A stretch of 64,000 nt of DNA from Pseudoalteromonas sp. CO133X (lineage in GTDB: Bacteria > Pseudomonadota > Gammaproteobacteria > Enterobacterales > Alteromonadaceae): NCBI GenBank assembly GCA_004208945.1, contig SGPE01000008.1:62001-126000 (forward strand). The letters run 5' to 3'. The notes under the pieces are model-generated. The model saw only the letters and a program-made list of their open reading frames with translations. It made no database searches and was not told the DNA's origin. The translations under genes and the position numbers were made by a program. Positions 36,313-45,925 of the stretch are shown in pieces. Within the stretch, counting starts at the first letter, position 1. Each line of letters opens with the position of its first letter.

Positions 36313-37284
36313 GTGGGATTACTAGTAAACGGCCAATGGCAAGATAAATGGTACGACACAGACAACAACCAAGGTGAATTTAAGCGAGAGGCAGCCCAGT
36401 TACGTAACTGGATCACCGCAGATGGCAGTGCAGGACCAAGTGGTGATGCTGGCTTTAAAGCAGAAAAAGATCGCTACCACCTTTATGTCTCTTTAGCCTG
36501 TCCTTGGGCGCATCGCACTTTGATTTTTCGCCATTTAAAAGGCCTGGAAGATTATATCAGTGTGTCGGTTGTAAGCCCTGATATGCTAGAGCACGGCTGG
36601 ACGTTTGATAAAGACAATCACAGCACCGGTGATGCACTTTTCAATAGCGACTTTATGCATCAAATTTATACGCGTAATAAAGCTGATTATTCAGGCCGTG
36701 TTACGGTTCCCGTACTGTGGGATAAAAAAACGCAGCGTATTGTCAGTAATGAGTCTGCTGAAATTATCAGAATGTTTAATAGCGCGTTTAATGCCCTTAC
36801 AGGTAATGAGCGAGATTTTTATCCACAGTCGCTACGCTCTGAAATTGATGAAGTTAATGAGTTTGTTTATCACAACATTAATAACGGCGTGTATCGTGCG
36901 GGCTTTGCAACGACGCAAGACGCTTACACAGAAGCCTTTGATGATCTTTTTGCCGCTTTAGATAAAATTGAGCAACGTTTAACTGCTAATCGTTATTTAG
37001 TGGGTGAGACACTGACAGAAGCTGATTGGCGTTTATTCACCACTTTAATTCGCTTCGACAGTGTGTATGTGGGGCATTTTAAATGTAATTTGCGTACTAT
37101 CGAGAGCTACCCGGCGATCAGCAACTATTTGCGTGAGTTATATCAAATTGAAGGTGTGAGTAAGACCGTTGATTTTTATCATATAAAACGTCATTACTAT
37201 TTTAGCCACACCATGATTAACCCAACCCAAGTTGTGCCAAAAGGGCCTGAAATAGACTACGCTCGACCACATAATCGAGGTTAA
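36313..37284 (+). CDS. yqjG: Glutathionyl-hydroquinone reductase (YqjG-type, Xi-class GST)
   Basis: A cytoplasmic Xi-class glutathione transferase that reduces glutathionyl-hydroquinones. The 323-residue protein carries the catalytic cysteine in SLACPWAHRTLIFR, VPVLWDKKTQRIVSNESAEIIRMFN in the thioredoxin domain, and DWRLFTTLIRFDSVYVGHFKCNL in the helical domain. The start codon is GTG 36313, decided by a strong AGGAGG five bases upstream. It follows pirin closely; it converges on the AAA_28 gene. Confidence 0.93.
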   Translation: MGLLVNGQWQDKWYDTDNNQGEFKREAAQLRNWITADGSAGPSGDAGFKAEKDRYHLYVSLACPWAHRTLIFRHLKGLEDYISVSVVSPDMLEHGWTFDKDNHSTGDALFNSDFMHQIYTRNKADYSGRVTVPVLWDKKTQRIVSNESAEIIRMFNSAFNALTGNERDFYPQSLRSEIDEVNEFVYHNINNGVYRAGFATTQDAYTEAFDDLFAALDKIEQRLTANRYLVGETLTEADWRLFTTLIRFDSVYVGHFKCNLRTIESYPAISNYLRELYQIEGVSKTVDFYHIKRHYYFSHTMINPTQVVPKGPEIDYARPHNRG

Positions 37285-37294
37285 TATACTCTGA

Positions 37295-37331
37295 TAACTA
37301 ACAGTTTAATGACTGATTAAGCTGTTAGTTA
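37295..37331. repeat. 10-bp inverted repeat between the yqjG-like and AAA_28 genes
   Basis: TAACTAACAG (37295-37304) and CTGTTAGTTA (37322-37331) form a perfect stem with a 17-base loop in the convergent gap; the right arm covers the last codons of the - strand gene. No T-run follows, so it is only a possible terminator. Confidence 0.4.
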
Positions 37332-37900
37332 TAACTATCCATGACCTTGCGGATAGTGTCGATGCCAAACATCACCTTTTGAATAAATGACTCTGAACTT
37401 TTCACTAAATTAAAATTTGGGTGTTGCGACCAAACGGCTTGAAGTTTGTCGTCAAGTATAATTGCTTGGTTGTCTGATTCATTTCTAACAGGGTTATTTG
37501 AGTGGATGCTTTGACCTGATTTAGCCGCGGTTTCGAAAAATATAACAGCGTCATATTGCGCGAGCTCAGTGTTTAAATCGGTGTTCAGATATACGAAAAA
37601 CTCATCAGGGTTATCGGGCCAATAGGCGAGCCCATCTAAACTGCCACGATCGCAAAGCATTAAACGATCTGGATGTTTGGTGCGTTGGATATGTTCAAGG
37701 TGCTTCTGGAGATTATAAATTGCTTGTTGTTGTGCTTTGATTAGGCTAGGTGAATCATTACGCTCTATCCCACCACTGAACAGCATGGTTGCAGATTCAG
37801 GAACAACTACAATTTGATTTGAAAATTCACGTCGTAATAAATCAATTGCCGTTGTTTTACCACCACCTGGTCCACCTGTTAACACAATCCGTTTTTTCAC
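37325..37900 (-). CDS. AAA_28 family predicted ATPase
   Basis: A 191-residue P-loop protein of the AAA_28 family. Walker A is GGPGGGKTT (residues 9-17), followed by a Walker B-like region LMLCDRGSLDGLAYWP and an acidic strand DAVIFFETAA. It resembles NadR-like kinase domains and animal Ttd14, but the bacterial function is not established. It stands alone on the - strand, with a 90-bp gap from the yqjK-like gene upstream; no signal peptide or membrane segment. Confidence 0.8.
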   Translation of the reverse strand: MKKRIVLTGGPGGGKTTAIDLLRREFSNQIVVVPESATMLFSGGIERNDSPSLIKAQQQAIYNLQKHLEHIQRTKHPDRLMLCDRGSLDGLAYWPDNPDEFFVYLNTDLNTELAQYDAVIFFETAAKSGQSIHSNNPVRNESDNQAIILDDKLQAVWSQHPNFNLVKSSESFIQKVMFGIDTIRKVMDSYN

Positions 37901-37994
37901 AGTAACCTATCCTATTAGCCATAATAGCTTTAAGTTAATAGCATAAAGTGAAAATGAGAAGTAGCAAAATAGATTTAGATGATATAAATCATGA

Positions 37995-38252
37995 TTATAG
38001 TAATCTTAGTAACCAAGCAAACTGAGTTACTTGCTTAACCGGACCTTTCGAAGGTTCATCACTTTTCATTGCTTGATAACCCATCCCTGCGGTAAAAGCA
38101 CTTGCGATACCGGCTTTGCTTACTGCAAAGCGTTTTAAACGATAATTAAAAGCTTGATGATGTTGGCGCTTTAATTCATCAGCCAAATCCATTTGTTCGC
38201 TAAGTGAGCGTACATTTTTTTGAGGCTTATTAATAAAATAATCAATAATCAT
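37995..38252 (-). CDS. Small protein in the position of YqjK
   Basis: An 85-residue basic protein with a short Ala/Gly-rich hydrophobic stretch (AGIASAFTAGMGYQAM) and a hydrophobic C-terminus. Sequence similarity to E. coli YqjK is weak; the name rests on position, as the third gene after the DUF883 and YqjE-like genes. Its ATG overlaps the yqjE-like stop by four bases, so it is translationally coupled. Function unknown. Confidence 0.7.
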   Translation of the reverse strand: MIIDYFINKPQKNVRSLSEQMDLADELKRQHHQAFNYRLKRFAVSKAGIASAFTAGMGYQAMKSDEPSKGPVKQVTQFAWLLRLL

Positions 38253-38698
38253 GATTCATCCTTATCAATATTAAGAAGCTGTTTAAAACTACGTACTGAT
38301 TTATCAAACCCAATCTTGCTGCTGACATAACCTATATTTTTCCAAAGCCATGCTAAACAAAGTAATTGCAAAGCGATTAATGAGATCGCTGATAATATTA
38401 GCGATTGACTTAGGGTGAATATGCCAATGCCGATTGTGGCAAGTAAGCCAGCCCATAACAGCACTAAACCACCTGCAAAACAAACCAGCATAATAATAGT
38501 GAGTGCCAACGAGCGTGTTGATAAACGCCACTCAGCGGCTGCTAATTCTTTACATATACCCGCTTGTTTTCGGTAATCGACGTATAGCTGCTTAGAGTAG
38601 TCTGAGAGTTTGGCAAGATGATCTTGCCACTGATCAGCGTTTGATTTCTGATCAGTGGCATCTTGCGTTTTCTCATCTGTAGGTTGAGAAGATTGCAT
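38249..38698 (-). CDS. YqjE-like membrane protein (phage holin family)
   Basis: A 149-residue protein with a polar N-terminus and two adjacent transmembrane helices (SLALTIIMLVCFAGGLVLLWAGLLATIGIGIF and SLILSAISLIALQLLCLAWLW), the pattern of the YqjE/holin-III superfamily. It is five bases after the DUF883 gene and overlaps the next gene. Its ribosome site is weak, consistent with coupling. In E. coli the yqjD-yqjE-yqjK set is growth-phase controlled; that is not shown here. Confidence 0.78.
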   Translation of the reverse strand: MQSSQPTDEKTQDATDQKSNADQWQDHLAKLSDYSKQLYVDYRKQAGICKELAAAEWRLSTRSLALTIIMLVCFAGGLVLLWAGLLATIGIGIFTLSQSLILSAISLIALQLLCLAWLWKNIGYVSSKIGFDKSVRSFKQLLNIDKDES

Positions 38699-38703
38699 AA
38701 CAA

Positions 38704-39045
38704 TTACTTACGGCGAATAAGTGCAGTTACTAGCATACCCGCTGCAAACGCAATACCTGCTGTTGCAAGTGGGTTTTCTGAGGCAAGCTGACGTGTTTTG
38801 CCGCTATATTCATTAAATTTAGCACGCGCTACAGCTTGCTTTTCAGAAAGCGTTTTAGCTGAGCTCGACGCACCTTGGCGAACACTGTGCTCGGCACTAG
38901 CTGCACGAGTCGATAAAGCATCCACAGCGTGATGTGCTGCTTCAGTTGCTTTGTCTGTGAATGGCGCTTCAACTTGAGCCGCTTTCGGATCTACATTGCT
39001 GTTGCTTGTTGCAGTTGAGTTCGATTTTGTCGTTGCGGTAGTCAT
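38704..39045 (-). CDS. DUF883 family protein (YqjD/ElaB type)
   Basis: A 113-residue protein with a Ser/Thr/Ala-rich helical body and a C-terminal membrane helix preceded by the family signature ENPLATAGIAFAAGMLVTALIRRK. YqjD/ElaB proteins tether ribosomes to the inner membrane in stationary phase. The second ATG (39045) was chosen because AAGGA lies six bases before it, while it abuts the first ATG. First gene of the yqjD-yqjE-yqjK-like operon. Confidence 0.88.
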   Translation of the reverse strand: MTTATTKSNSTATSNSNVDPKAAQVEAPFTDKATEAAHHAVDALSTRAASAEHSVRQGASSSAKTLSEKQAVARAKFNEYSGKTRQLASENPLATAGIAFAAGMLVTALIRRK

Positions 39046-39384
39046 AATCATTCCTTAAATATTGCCATTAGTTGGTAGTTTATATGTCGCAACCTTCATA
39101 CCAAATATAAATATCCTTAAGTTTTAATGGTTTATGGTTTTTCGAATTGGATGGTTTTTGTTTTAGCGTTGTTTTCTCGTAACTCTTGCAGGGTAACTGA
39201 GTAAAAATTACAGTGCGGTAGAAATAGTGTAACTATTCACTGCTCATTCATTCATCATTTTTACCCAATAAAATAGGTAAAAAAAATTTTTTCTTTGTTT
39301 GCCACTTTTTCCCACTTAATTCAGTAGCTTTGCTTGAGCCCTTATTTTTTCTGGCTTTAGAAGGCGAGTATGATGATCAGCTTA
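39046..39384. other. A/T-rich spacer between the yqjD-like gene and the mraZ promoter
   Basis: About 340 bases with no supported gene. It includes an AAAAAAAATTTTTT palindrome near 39282-39295 and should hold the yqjD-like promoter on the - strand, but I see no clear -35/-10 pair. Confidence 0.5.
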
Positions 39385-39415
39385 CTTGACAAAATGGCTT
39401 GTCAAGCCCTAAACT
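39385..39415 (+). promoter_or_regulatory. Main dcw promoter (Pmra)
   Basis: A consensus -35 TTGACA (39386-39391), 18-bp spacer and TAAACT (39410-39415) precede mraZ. A 7-bp inverted repeat CTTGACA...TGTCAAG (39385-39391 and 39400-39406) spans the -35 and could be a further operator. Confidence 0.75.
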
Positions 39416-39423
39416 GGAGCACT

Positions 39424-39457
39424 GTGGTAAAAAGTGGTTTTTAGTGGATCAAATTGG
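39424..39457 (+). promoter_or_regulatory. MraZ boxes (four 10-bp-phased repeats)
   Basis: GTGG at 39424, 39434 and 39444 and TTGG at 39454 recur exactly every 10 bp, each followed by an A/T-rich spacer. MraZ binds TGG(G)-type direct repeats with 5-base spacers near its own promoter in E. coli and mycoplasmas. The repeats begin just after the predicted transcription start, suited to autorepression. Confidence 0.85.
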
Positions 39458-39504
39458 ATCAGAAATAATCGTCAGCGATTAACAACCTAATTTTAAGGCA
39501 AGCT

Positions 39505-39963
39505 ATGTTTCGGGGTGCGAGCTCTCTGAGTTTGGATGATAAAGGACGCTTTGCGGTACCAACCAAGTACCGAGATGCGATCTTGTCTGAAGATCAGGGC
39601 ACGGTTATTTGCACTGTTGCTTTAAATGAACCTTGTTTGTGGTTGTATCCATTAGCTGAATGGTTAGAAATTGAATCGCGATTATTAAAGATCTCTAACA
39701 TGAATCCACGTGCACGCCGTATGCAACGAATGTTGCTCGGTAATGCTACAGAGTATCAACTAGATAAAAATGGCCGAATCTTGCTTGCGCCGTCGTTACG
39801 GGCTCATGCAGAACTTGGAAAAAAAATCATGTTGGTTGGCTTGATGAATAAGTTTGAAATTTGGGATGAAGATCGTTGGCATGAGCAAATGCGCCAAGAT
39901 ACTGAAATTGAACGCCTAGGTGATTTTGAGGCAAATCCTGAGTTCGATAACTTTTCACTCTAA
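39505..39963 (+). CDS. mraZ: Transcriptional regulator MraZ
   Basis: MraZ is a ring-forming AbrB-like DNA-binding protein that represses the dcw operon. The 152-residue protein has two tandem MraZ/SpoVT-AbrB folds: the first begins FRGASSLSLDDKGRFAVPTKYRD, the second GNATEYQLDKNGRILLAPSLRAHA. The DxKGR and DKNGR motifs are the DNA-contact elements. It is the first gene of the dcw cluster, downstream of four phased boxes, and 30 bases before rsmH. Confidence 0.97.
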   Translation: MFRGASSLSLDDKGRFAVPTKYRDAILSEDQGTVICTVALNEPCLWLYPLAEWLEIESRLLKISNMNPRARRMQRMLLGNATEYQLDKNGRILLAPSLRAHAELGKKIMLVGLMNKFEIWDEDRWHEQMRQDTEIERLGDFEANPEFDNFSL

Positions 39964-39993
39964 CCACAATAATAAAAAGGCAAAAAATAGCTA

Positions 39994-40929
39994 ATGACAG
40001 CGCAATTTGAACATGTCTCTGTACTGATGGACGAAACCATAGATGCTTTGGATATTAAACCCGAAGGCATTTACATGGATGGCACATTTGGTCGCGGCGG
40101 ACATTCAGGTCAAATTCTTGCGCGTTTAAGTGATCAAGGTCGTTTACAAGCAATCGATCAAGATCCGCAAGCGATTAAAGCCGCCGAAAAATTTGCCGAC
40201 GATACGCGATTTTCAATTGCCCATACCCGTTTTTCAAACTTAAAAACGGTTGCTGAAGATAACAATTTAATCGGTAAGGTTGATGGTATTTTGTTAGATA
40301 TCGGTGTTTCTTCACCACAGCTAGATGATGCTGAGCGCGGCTTTAGTTTTATGAAAGATGGCCCGCTTGATATGCGTATGGATCCAACCAGTGGTCGCAG
40401 CGCAGCACAATGGCTAGCGGAAGCTGAACTTGAAGACATTACTCATGTGATCAAAACCTATGGCGAAGAAAAGTTTGGTCGCCGTATTGCTCATAAAATT
40501 ATTGAGACTCGTGAGCACACTGCGATTACTAGCACCAAGCAGCTTGCTGATTTGGTCGATGAAGCAGTTCCCGTAAAAGATAAACATAAGCACCCTGCAA
40601 CACGCACATTCCAAGCGATCCGTATTTATATCAACAGTGAACTTGAAGAAATTCAAACTGCACTGCAAGCCGCTGTTGACGTTTTAAAACCAGGTGGGCG
40701 TTTAGTCGTTATCTCGTTCCACTCGTTAGAAGATCGCATTGTTAAGCAGTTTATTAAAAAACAGAGTAAGGGAGAGGCGATACCCAGAGGTCTGCCTTTA
40801 ACTGACGCACAAATAAATAAAAACCTGACGTTAAAGGCAGTGGGTAAAGCCATTAAGCCTAGCAAAACGGAGATTGAAATGAATCCTCGTTCGCGTAGTT
40901 CGGTACTAAGGGTTGCGCAGAGATTGTAA
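39994..40929 (+). CDS. rsmH: 16S rRNA (cytosine(1402)-N4)-methyltransferase
   Basis: RsmH (MraW) adds the N4-methyl group to C1402 of 16S rRNA, the same nucleotide that RsmI (also in this window) modifies on the ribose. The 311-residue protein shows the SAM-binding [51 protein letters not shown] and [20 protein letters not shown]. Its stop overlaps the ftsL start by one base. Confidence 0.98.
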   Translation: MTAQFEHVSVLMDETIDALDIKPEGIYMDGTFGRGGHSGQILARLSDQGRLQAIDQDPQAIKAAEKFADDTRFSIAHTRFSNLKTVAEDNNLIGKVDGILLDIGVSSPQLDDAERGFSFMKDGPLDMRMDPTSGRSAAQWLAEAELEDITHVIKTYGEEKFGRRIAHKIIETREHTAITSTKQLADLVDEAVPVKDKHKHPATRTFQAIRIYINSELEEIQTALQAAVDVLKPGGRLVVISFHSLEDRIVKQFIKKQSKGEAIPRGLPLTDAQINKNLTLKAVGKAIKPSKTEIEMNPRSRSSVLRVAQRL

Positions 40930-41255
40930 TGAAAGCAAAAGCGACGCATCGCCAACCAAACTTATTTAAAGAAATTTTTAAAGGCCTAGGAGCTAATAAG
41001 CTGACCTTGGCCTTGTTGGTTGTGATCCTTGCATCGAGCTTGGGTGTTGTTCAAGTGACACACTTAGCGCGTCAACAGTTAATTGAGCAAGATAAATTAT
41101 TGCAAGAGCGTGATGAACTCGATTTAGAGTGGCGCTACTTGTTGGTAGAAGAAGAGTTTTACTCACAGCATGCGCGCATCGAAGAAGTTGCGACCATGCA
41201 GCTTGAAATGAAAAGGCCAACTAGCCAAGATGAACAGGTGGTAGTACTGCAATGA
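40929..41255 (+). CDS. ftsL: Cell division protein FtsL
   Basis: FtsL is a bitopic divisome protein that, with FtsB and FtsQ, activates FtsWI. The 108-residue protein has a cytoplasmic tail, one transmembrane helix (about 24-44, LTLALLVVILASSLGVVQV) and a periplasmic leucine-zipper-like coiled coil (LIEQDKLLQERDELDLEWRYLLVEE). It overlaps rsmH by one base and ftsI by four. Confidence 0.95.
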   Translation: MKAKATHRQPNLFKEIFKGLGANKLTLALLVVILASSLGVVQVTHLARQQLIEQDKLLQERDELDLEWRYLLVEEEFYSQHARIEEVATMQLEMKRPTSQDEQVVVLQ

Positions 41256-43069
41256 GAAGCAGAGGGAAAAAGCCAACAAATACCTTGATCACATGGCGTT
41301 TTACGCTCGTGTGTTCAGTTGTTCTACTCGTCTTTATGACGTTAGTTGCTCGTGCTGCCTATTTACAAGTGATTGAGCCTGATAAAGCCCGTTCAGAAAG
41401 TGATAAACGCACAGTGCGGGTTGAAAAACAACATGTACAACGGGGCATGATTTTTGACCGCAATGGTAAAGAGCTTGCTGTTAGTGTTCCTGTTGTTAGC
41501 GTTTATGCAGATCCAAAAGCACTTCATAAATCTTTAGTAAGCAAAGTACTTCGCCAAGCCCGTAAAAATGGTGAAGACCAAAATGCCCTTGCTGAAAACA
41601 CCAATGAGCTCAATAAACGTATTGCCACGTACTATAACCACGATTTACGTTGGCGAGAGCTGGCTGATGTGCTTCGTATTGAGCCAAAGAAAATTAATGC
41701 ACGCCTGCGCGATAACCCTAAACGCCGCTTTGTTTATTTAAAGCGTCAAGTGACTCCCGCTGTAGCAAATTATATTGGTGATTTACGTTTACCAGGTATC
41801 CATTTACTTGATGAATCAAAACGCTATTACCCAGCCGGTGAAGTGACAGCGCATGTTATTGGTTTTACTAACATTGATGGTCACGGTATTGAAGGTATTG
41901 AAAAACTTTACGAAAAACAACTTACAGGTGTCGAAGGGCAACGTACTATTCGTAAAGATGCGCAAGGTCGTGAAGTGGAAGTACTTGATGAGCGTGAGCG
42001 TGTTGAACCTGAAAATATACAGCTTAGTATTGATCAACGTATTCAGGCAATCGCCTATAAGGCTGTTAAGTCGGCAGTGCTGACGTATAAAGCAACCTCA
42101 GGATCAGCGATGGTCGTCGATGTAAAAACAGGCGAAGTGTTAGCGATGGTTAACAGCCCTTCGTTTAATCCTAATAACCTTAACGATGCAGCACCTCATA
42201 AACGTCGTAATCGTGCTATTACAGATTTATTTGAGCCAGGCTCAACTGTTAAGCCGCTAGCCATTTTAGCTGGTTTAGACTACGGCTCGATCCAACCGGA
42301 TGACATCATTGATACTTACCCAGGCTGGATGCGCGTAGGTGGCAGCTTAGTACAAGATACACGAAACCATGGTGAAATGACTTTAAGAGAAATCTTGAAG
42401 TATTCAAGTAATATGGGTGTTACAAAAGTGAGCCAAACCGTACCGAAAGACTATTTTGTTGGTCTTTATCAAAAAGTAGGTTTCGGAAGCGACAGTGGAA
42501 CAGGCATGGTCGGCGAAAGCAGCGGCTTATTTTACCCTAATCGACGTTGGTCAGATCACGAGATAGCAGCGCTTTCATTTGGCTATAACCTCGCGGTGAG
42601 CACAGCACAAATGGCCCGTTTCTACGCCATGCTAGGCTCGGGTGGTGTAATGCGTCCGTTAACAGTTTTAAAGCAAGATTCAATTCCTGAGGGTGAGCGT
42701 GTCTTTCAACAAAAAGACGTTGAGGCCGTAGTTCACATGATGGAGAGCGTATTTGAAAAAGATGGTACGGCTAGAAGCGTTAAAGTTGATGGCTATCGTG
42801 CTGCGGGTAAAACGGGAACCTCTAAAAAAGCTGCTGTGGGTGGCTATGGTGACGAATATGTCGGTTACTTTGCAGGTGTCGCACCAGCTAGTAACCCTCG
42901 TTTAGCTGTTGTAGTAATGATTAATGAACCCGGTGGAGATGTATATTATGGCGGTGCGACGGCAGGCCCTGCGTTTGCAGAGATTGTCTCCAATGCCTTA
43001 AGAATTTTAAACGTCGCACCGGACAAAGATGCGGTTGCGTACGTAGAAGGCAAAGATAACGATGCGTGA
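41252..43069 (+). CDS. ftsI: Septal peptidoglycan transpeptidase FtsI (PBP3)
   Basis: FtsI cross-links septal peptidoglycan with FtsW. The 605-residue protein has one N-terminal transmembrane helix (about 15-38), a pedestal domain with RGMIFDRNGKELA, and a transpeptidase domain with the penicillin-binding motifs S331-TVK (PGSTVKP), SSN (KYSSNMG) and KTGTS. The length is close to E. coli's 588. It overlaps ftsL by four and murE by eight bases. Confidence 0.97.
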   Translation: MRSRGKKPTNTLITWRFTLVCSVVLLVFMTLVARAAYLQVIEPDKARSESDKRTVRVEKQHVQRGMIFDRNGKELAVSVPVVSVYADPKALHKSLVSKVLRQARKNGEDQNALAENTNELNKRIATYYNHDLRWRELADVLRIEPKKINARLRDNPKRRFVYLKRQVTPAVANYIGDLRLPGIHLLDESKRYYPAGEVTAHVIGFTNIDGHGIEGIEKLYEKQLTGVEGQRTIRKDAQGREVEVLDERERVEPENIQLSIDQRIQAIAYKAVKSAVLTYKATSGSAMVVDVKTGEVLAMVNSPSFNPNNLNDAAPHKRRNRAITDLFEPGSTVKPLAILAGLDYGSIQPDDIIDTYPGWMRVGGSLVQDTRNHGEMTLREILKYSSNMGVTKVSQTVPKDYFVGLYQKVGFGSDSGTGMVGESSGLFYPNRRWSDHEIAALSFGYNLAVSTAQMARFYAMLGSGGVMRPLTVLKQDSIPEGERVFQQKDVEAVVHMMESVFEKDGTARSVKVDGYRAAGKTGTSKKAAVGGYGDEYVGYFAGVAPASNPRLAVVVMINEPGGDVYYGGATAGPAFAEIVSNALRILNVAPDKDAVAYVEGKDNDA

Positions 43070-44540
43070 TTTAAAACCGATTCTTAATCATATTGATGTT
43101 GAAGCCAATACCTTATTGGTGAATCAACTTCGTCTTGATAGCCGAGACGTAAAACCAGGCGATGTATTTGTCGCAATTAAAGGGCACCAACTTGATGGTG
43201 GCCAATTTATTGATAAAGCTATTGAAAATGGTGCTGTGGCAATCATTGCAGACCGTTTATGTCAGTTTGAGAGCCATTTTGAACCACTTTTTTTAATTAC
43301 TGATTTAGCTAAGAAATTACCTGCTTTGGCCGCTGCTTTTTATGGCCAACCTTCTAAACAACTTGAATTAGTGGGTGTCACGGGCACCAATGGTAAGTCA
43401 ACAACCACAGCTATGATTGCGCATTTAGCACAGCAGTGTCATAAGTCAGCTGCGGTCATAGGCACTCTAGGTTATGGTCACCCTGATAACTTAACGCCAC
43501 TGATGAATACTACCCCTTCAAGTGTTGACTTACAGCGTATTCTATCTGAATTAGAACAACAGCATACTGACATTGTGGCAATGGAAGTTTCATCCCATGG
43601 CTTAGTTCAACAACGTGTTGAACATTGCCAGTTTAAGGCGGCAGTATTTACTAATCTTTCACGGGATCATTTAGACTATCATGGCTCAATGGAAGCATAT
43701 GGTGACGCTAAACTGATGTTAATGCGTGACCATAATCCTGAACTTGTCGTACTGAATCAAGATGATGCGCAAGTTGAGTTGTGGTTAGAAAAATACGACT
43801 TTAATAACCTTGTTTGTTATGGACATAAAAACTTAACACCTGAAAACGCACGTTTTGTCTATTTCAGTGAAGTAACCTATGACAACACAGGTATTGCCGC
43901 TAAGTTCGAAACCAGCTGGGGCGATGCATATATTACATGCGCTTTATTTGGTGAATTCAATCTTTATAACTTGGCTGCTGCACTCGCAACGCTTCTTGGC
44001 TTAGGGTATCCACTTAAATTATTAGCCGATGCGTGTAGTACTTTGCAGCCTGTTGCAGGGCGTATGCAGGCATTTAGTGCGCCAGGCCAACCAACCTGTA
44101 TTGTAGATTACGCTCACACTCCTGATGCACTGGCACTTGCATTACAAGCATTGCAAAAACATGTTCCGGGTGGCGTGAGTTGTGTATTTGGTTGCGGCGG
44201 TGACCGCGATAAAGGCAAACGCCCAATGATGGCAAAAGCTGCAGAAGGGAATGCAGACCGTATTATTGTCACCAGCGATAATCCACGCAGTGAAGATCCT
44301 AACGAGATTATTGCTGATGTTATTGCTGGGCTTGAACACCCAGCGCAAGCTCACAGTGAAGCAGATCGCGCTCGCGCAATCAGCTACGCAATAGAACAAG
44401 CCAGTGCCGATGATGTCATTCTTATTGCAGGTAAAGGCCACGAAGATTATCAAATTATTGGCGAGCAACGTATCGATTTTTGTGATCGTCAATATGTACA
44501 ACAACAATTAAAAGAAAAATCGCAAGGGGCGCAGTTATGA
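43062..44540 (+). CDS. murE: UDP-MurNAc-L-Ala-D-Glu:meso-diaminopimelate ligase
   Basis: MurE adds the third peptide residue in peptidoglycan precursor synthesis. The 492-residue protein has an N-terminal UDP-binding domain (LRLDSRDVKPGDVFVAI), the ATP loop VTGTNGKSTTTAMI and a C-terminal domain with SDNPRSEDP. The DNPR motif is the signature of meso-diaminopimelate specificity, matching Gram-negative peptidoglycan. It overlaps both ftsI and murF. Confidence 0.97.
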   Translation: MRDLKPILNHIDVEANTLLVNQLRLDSRDVKPGDVFVAIKGHQLDGGQFIDKAIENGAVAIIADRLCQFESHFEPLFLITDLAKKLPALAAAFYGQPSKQLELVGVTGTNGKSTTTAMIAHLAQQCHKSAAVIGTLGYGHPDNLTPLMNTTPSSVDLQRILSELEQQHTDIVAMEVSSHGLVQQRVEHCQFKAAVFTNLSRDHLDYHGSMEAYGDAKLMLMRDHNPELVVLNQDDAQVELWLEKYDFNNLVCYGHKNLTPENARFVYFSEVTYDNTGIAAKFETSWGDAYITCALFGEFNLYNLAAALATLLGLGYPLKLLADACSTLQPVAGRMQAFSAPGQPTCIVDYAHTPDALALALQALQKHVPGGVSCVFGCGGDRDKGKRPMMAKAAEGNADRIIVTSDNPRSEDPNEIIADVIAGLEHPAQAHSEADRARAISYAIEQASADDVILIAGKGHEDYQIIGEQRIDFCDRQYVQQQLKEKSQGAQL

Positions 44541-45925
44541 TCCCTATGGATTTTGATTGGCTAGCAAACGTTCTAGCAACCGATTACCAAGGTGGTAATC
44601 AACAAGTTAAAAATATAAATACAGATACGCGTACCCTCTGTGAGGGTGAAGTGTTTTTAGCGCTTCAAGGACCAAACTTTGATGGCCACAAATTTATAGC
44701 ACAAGCCAAAGAAAAAGGGGCGATTGCAGTGATAGTGGCACATCCTGTTAATGTCGATATTGTGCAGTTTGTGGTGACTGATACACGCATTGCGCTAGGT
44801 GAAATTGGCTCAGCCGTTATGGCGCAAGTTGCACCTAAAACTATTGCGATTACAGGCAGTGTTGGTAAGACAACCGTAAAAGAAATGTGTGCGGCAATTT
44901 TGTCAGGGCACGGCGAAGTGCTTTCGACGAAAGGCAACTTTAATAATGACATTGGTGTGCCACTGACTTTATTACGCCTTGAACCACAGCATGAATATGC
45001 GGTGATTGAATTGGGCGCGAATCACATTGGTGAGATTGCTTACACCGTTGCAATGACTAAACCCGATGTCGCCGTGGTGTGTAATGTAGCAGCTTCTCAC
45101 TTAGAAGGTTTTGGCTCATTACAAGGTGTAGCAACAGCAAAGGGCGAAATCTATGATGGCTTAAAGCCAGATGGTGTAGCCGTGGTTAACTGTGACAGCG
45201 ATTTTGCTGATTTTTGGCTCGCCAAACTAAATGATCGCAACGTAAAACGCTTTTCTACCAGCAAACAATTAGATTATTGGGCAGAAGGTGTGGTGCTTGA
45301 TGAACAGGCTCGCGCATCTTTTATGCTGTGTAATCAAGATAAAAAAGTACCTGTCACCCTTGCTCTACCTGGTAAGCACAATATTGCCAACGCACTGATT
45401 GCCACAGCCTTAACGACTGAGCTTGGCGTAAGCCTAGAAAGCATTGCATCGGCACTGGCAACCATGGGTGAAGTTAAAGGTCGTGTGAATGTACTCAAAG
45501 TCTCTGACACGCTGACTGTGATTGATGACACTTATAATGCCAATGTACAGTCTGTAAAGGCGGCGATTGATTTATTAAGTGATATGCCAGGTCGTCGCAT
45601 TTTTGCACTAGGTGATATGGGCGAGCTTGGCGAAGAAGCGCGTTTTTATCACCAACAAGTCGGCGAGTACGCACAGCAAAAAGGGATTGATGAGCTATAC
45701 AGCTTAGGCGTATTGAGCAAGTCAGCCAGTGATGTATTTGAAAAGCCAAACCGCCACTTCTCAAGCCGCGAACAATTACTACAACAATTGCAGAGTGTGC
45801 TTGCTCAGTCTCAGCAAAAAACCACGATAGTTGTAAAAGGGTCACGTAGTTCTCGTATGGAACTAGTCGTCGCAGATTTAGTTAATAGCCAGCAAAATGG
45901 CAACAATGGAGTATCGTCATGTTAG
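44537..45925 (+). CDS. murF: UDP-MurNAc-tripeptide:D-alanyl-D-alanine ligase
   Basis: MurF adds D-Ala-D-Ala to complete the UDP-MurNAc-pentapeptide. The 462-residue protein has the N-terminal substrate domain ([18 protein letters not shown]), P-loop [30 protein letters not shown] and the C-terminal [16 protein letters not shown] and [12 protein letters not shown] segments. It starts within the murE stop (four-base overlap) and overlaps mraY by seven bases. Confidence 0.97.
   Translation: MIPMDFDWLANVLATDYQGGNQQVKNINTDTRTLCEGEVFLALQGPNFDGHKFIAQAKEKGAIAVIVAHPVNVDIVQFVVTDTRIALGEIGSAVMAQVAPKTIAITGSVGKTTVKEMCAAILSGHGEVLSTKGNFNNDIGVPLTLLRLEPQHEYAVIELGANHIGEIAYTVAMTKPDVAVVCNVAASHLEGFGSLQGVATAKGEIYDGLKPDGVAVVNCDSDFADFWLAKLNDRNVKRFSTSKQLDYWAEGVVLDEQARASFMLCNQDKKVPVTLALPGKHNIANALIATALTTELGVSLESIASALATMGEVKGRVNVLKVSDTLTVIDDTYNANVQSVKAAIDLLSDMPGRRIFALGDMGELGEEARFYHQQVGEYAQQKGIDELYSLGVLSKSASDVFEKPNRHFSSREQLLQQLQSVLAQSQQKTTIVVKGSRSSRMELVVADLVNSQQNGNNGVSSC

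Noticed and set aside
39424..39457. The phased GTGG repeats as a CRISPR or simple tandem repeat
   Set aside because: Unit length (10 bp), position after the promoter and sequence match MraZ boxes much better.
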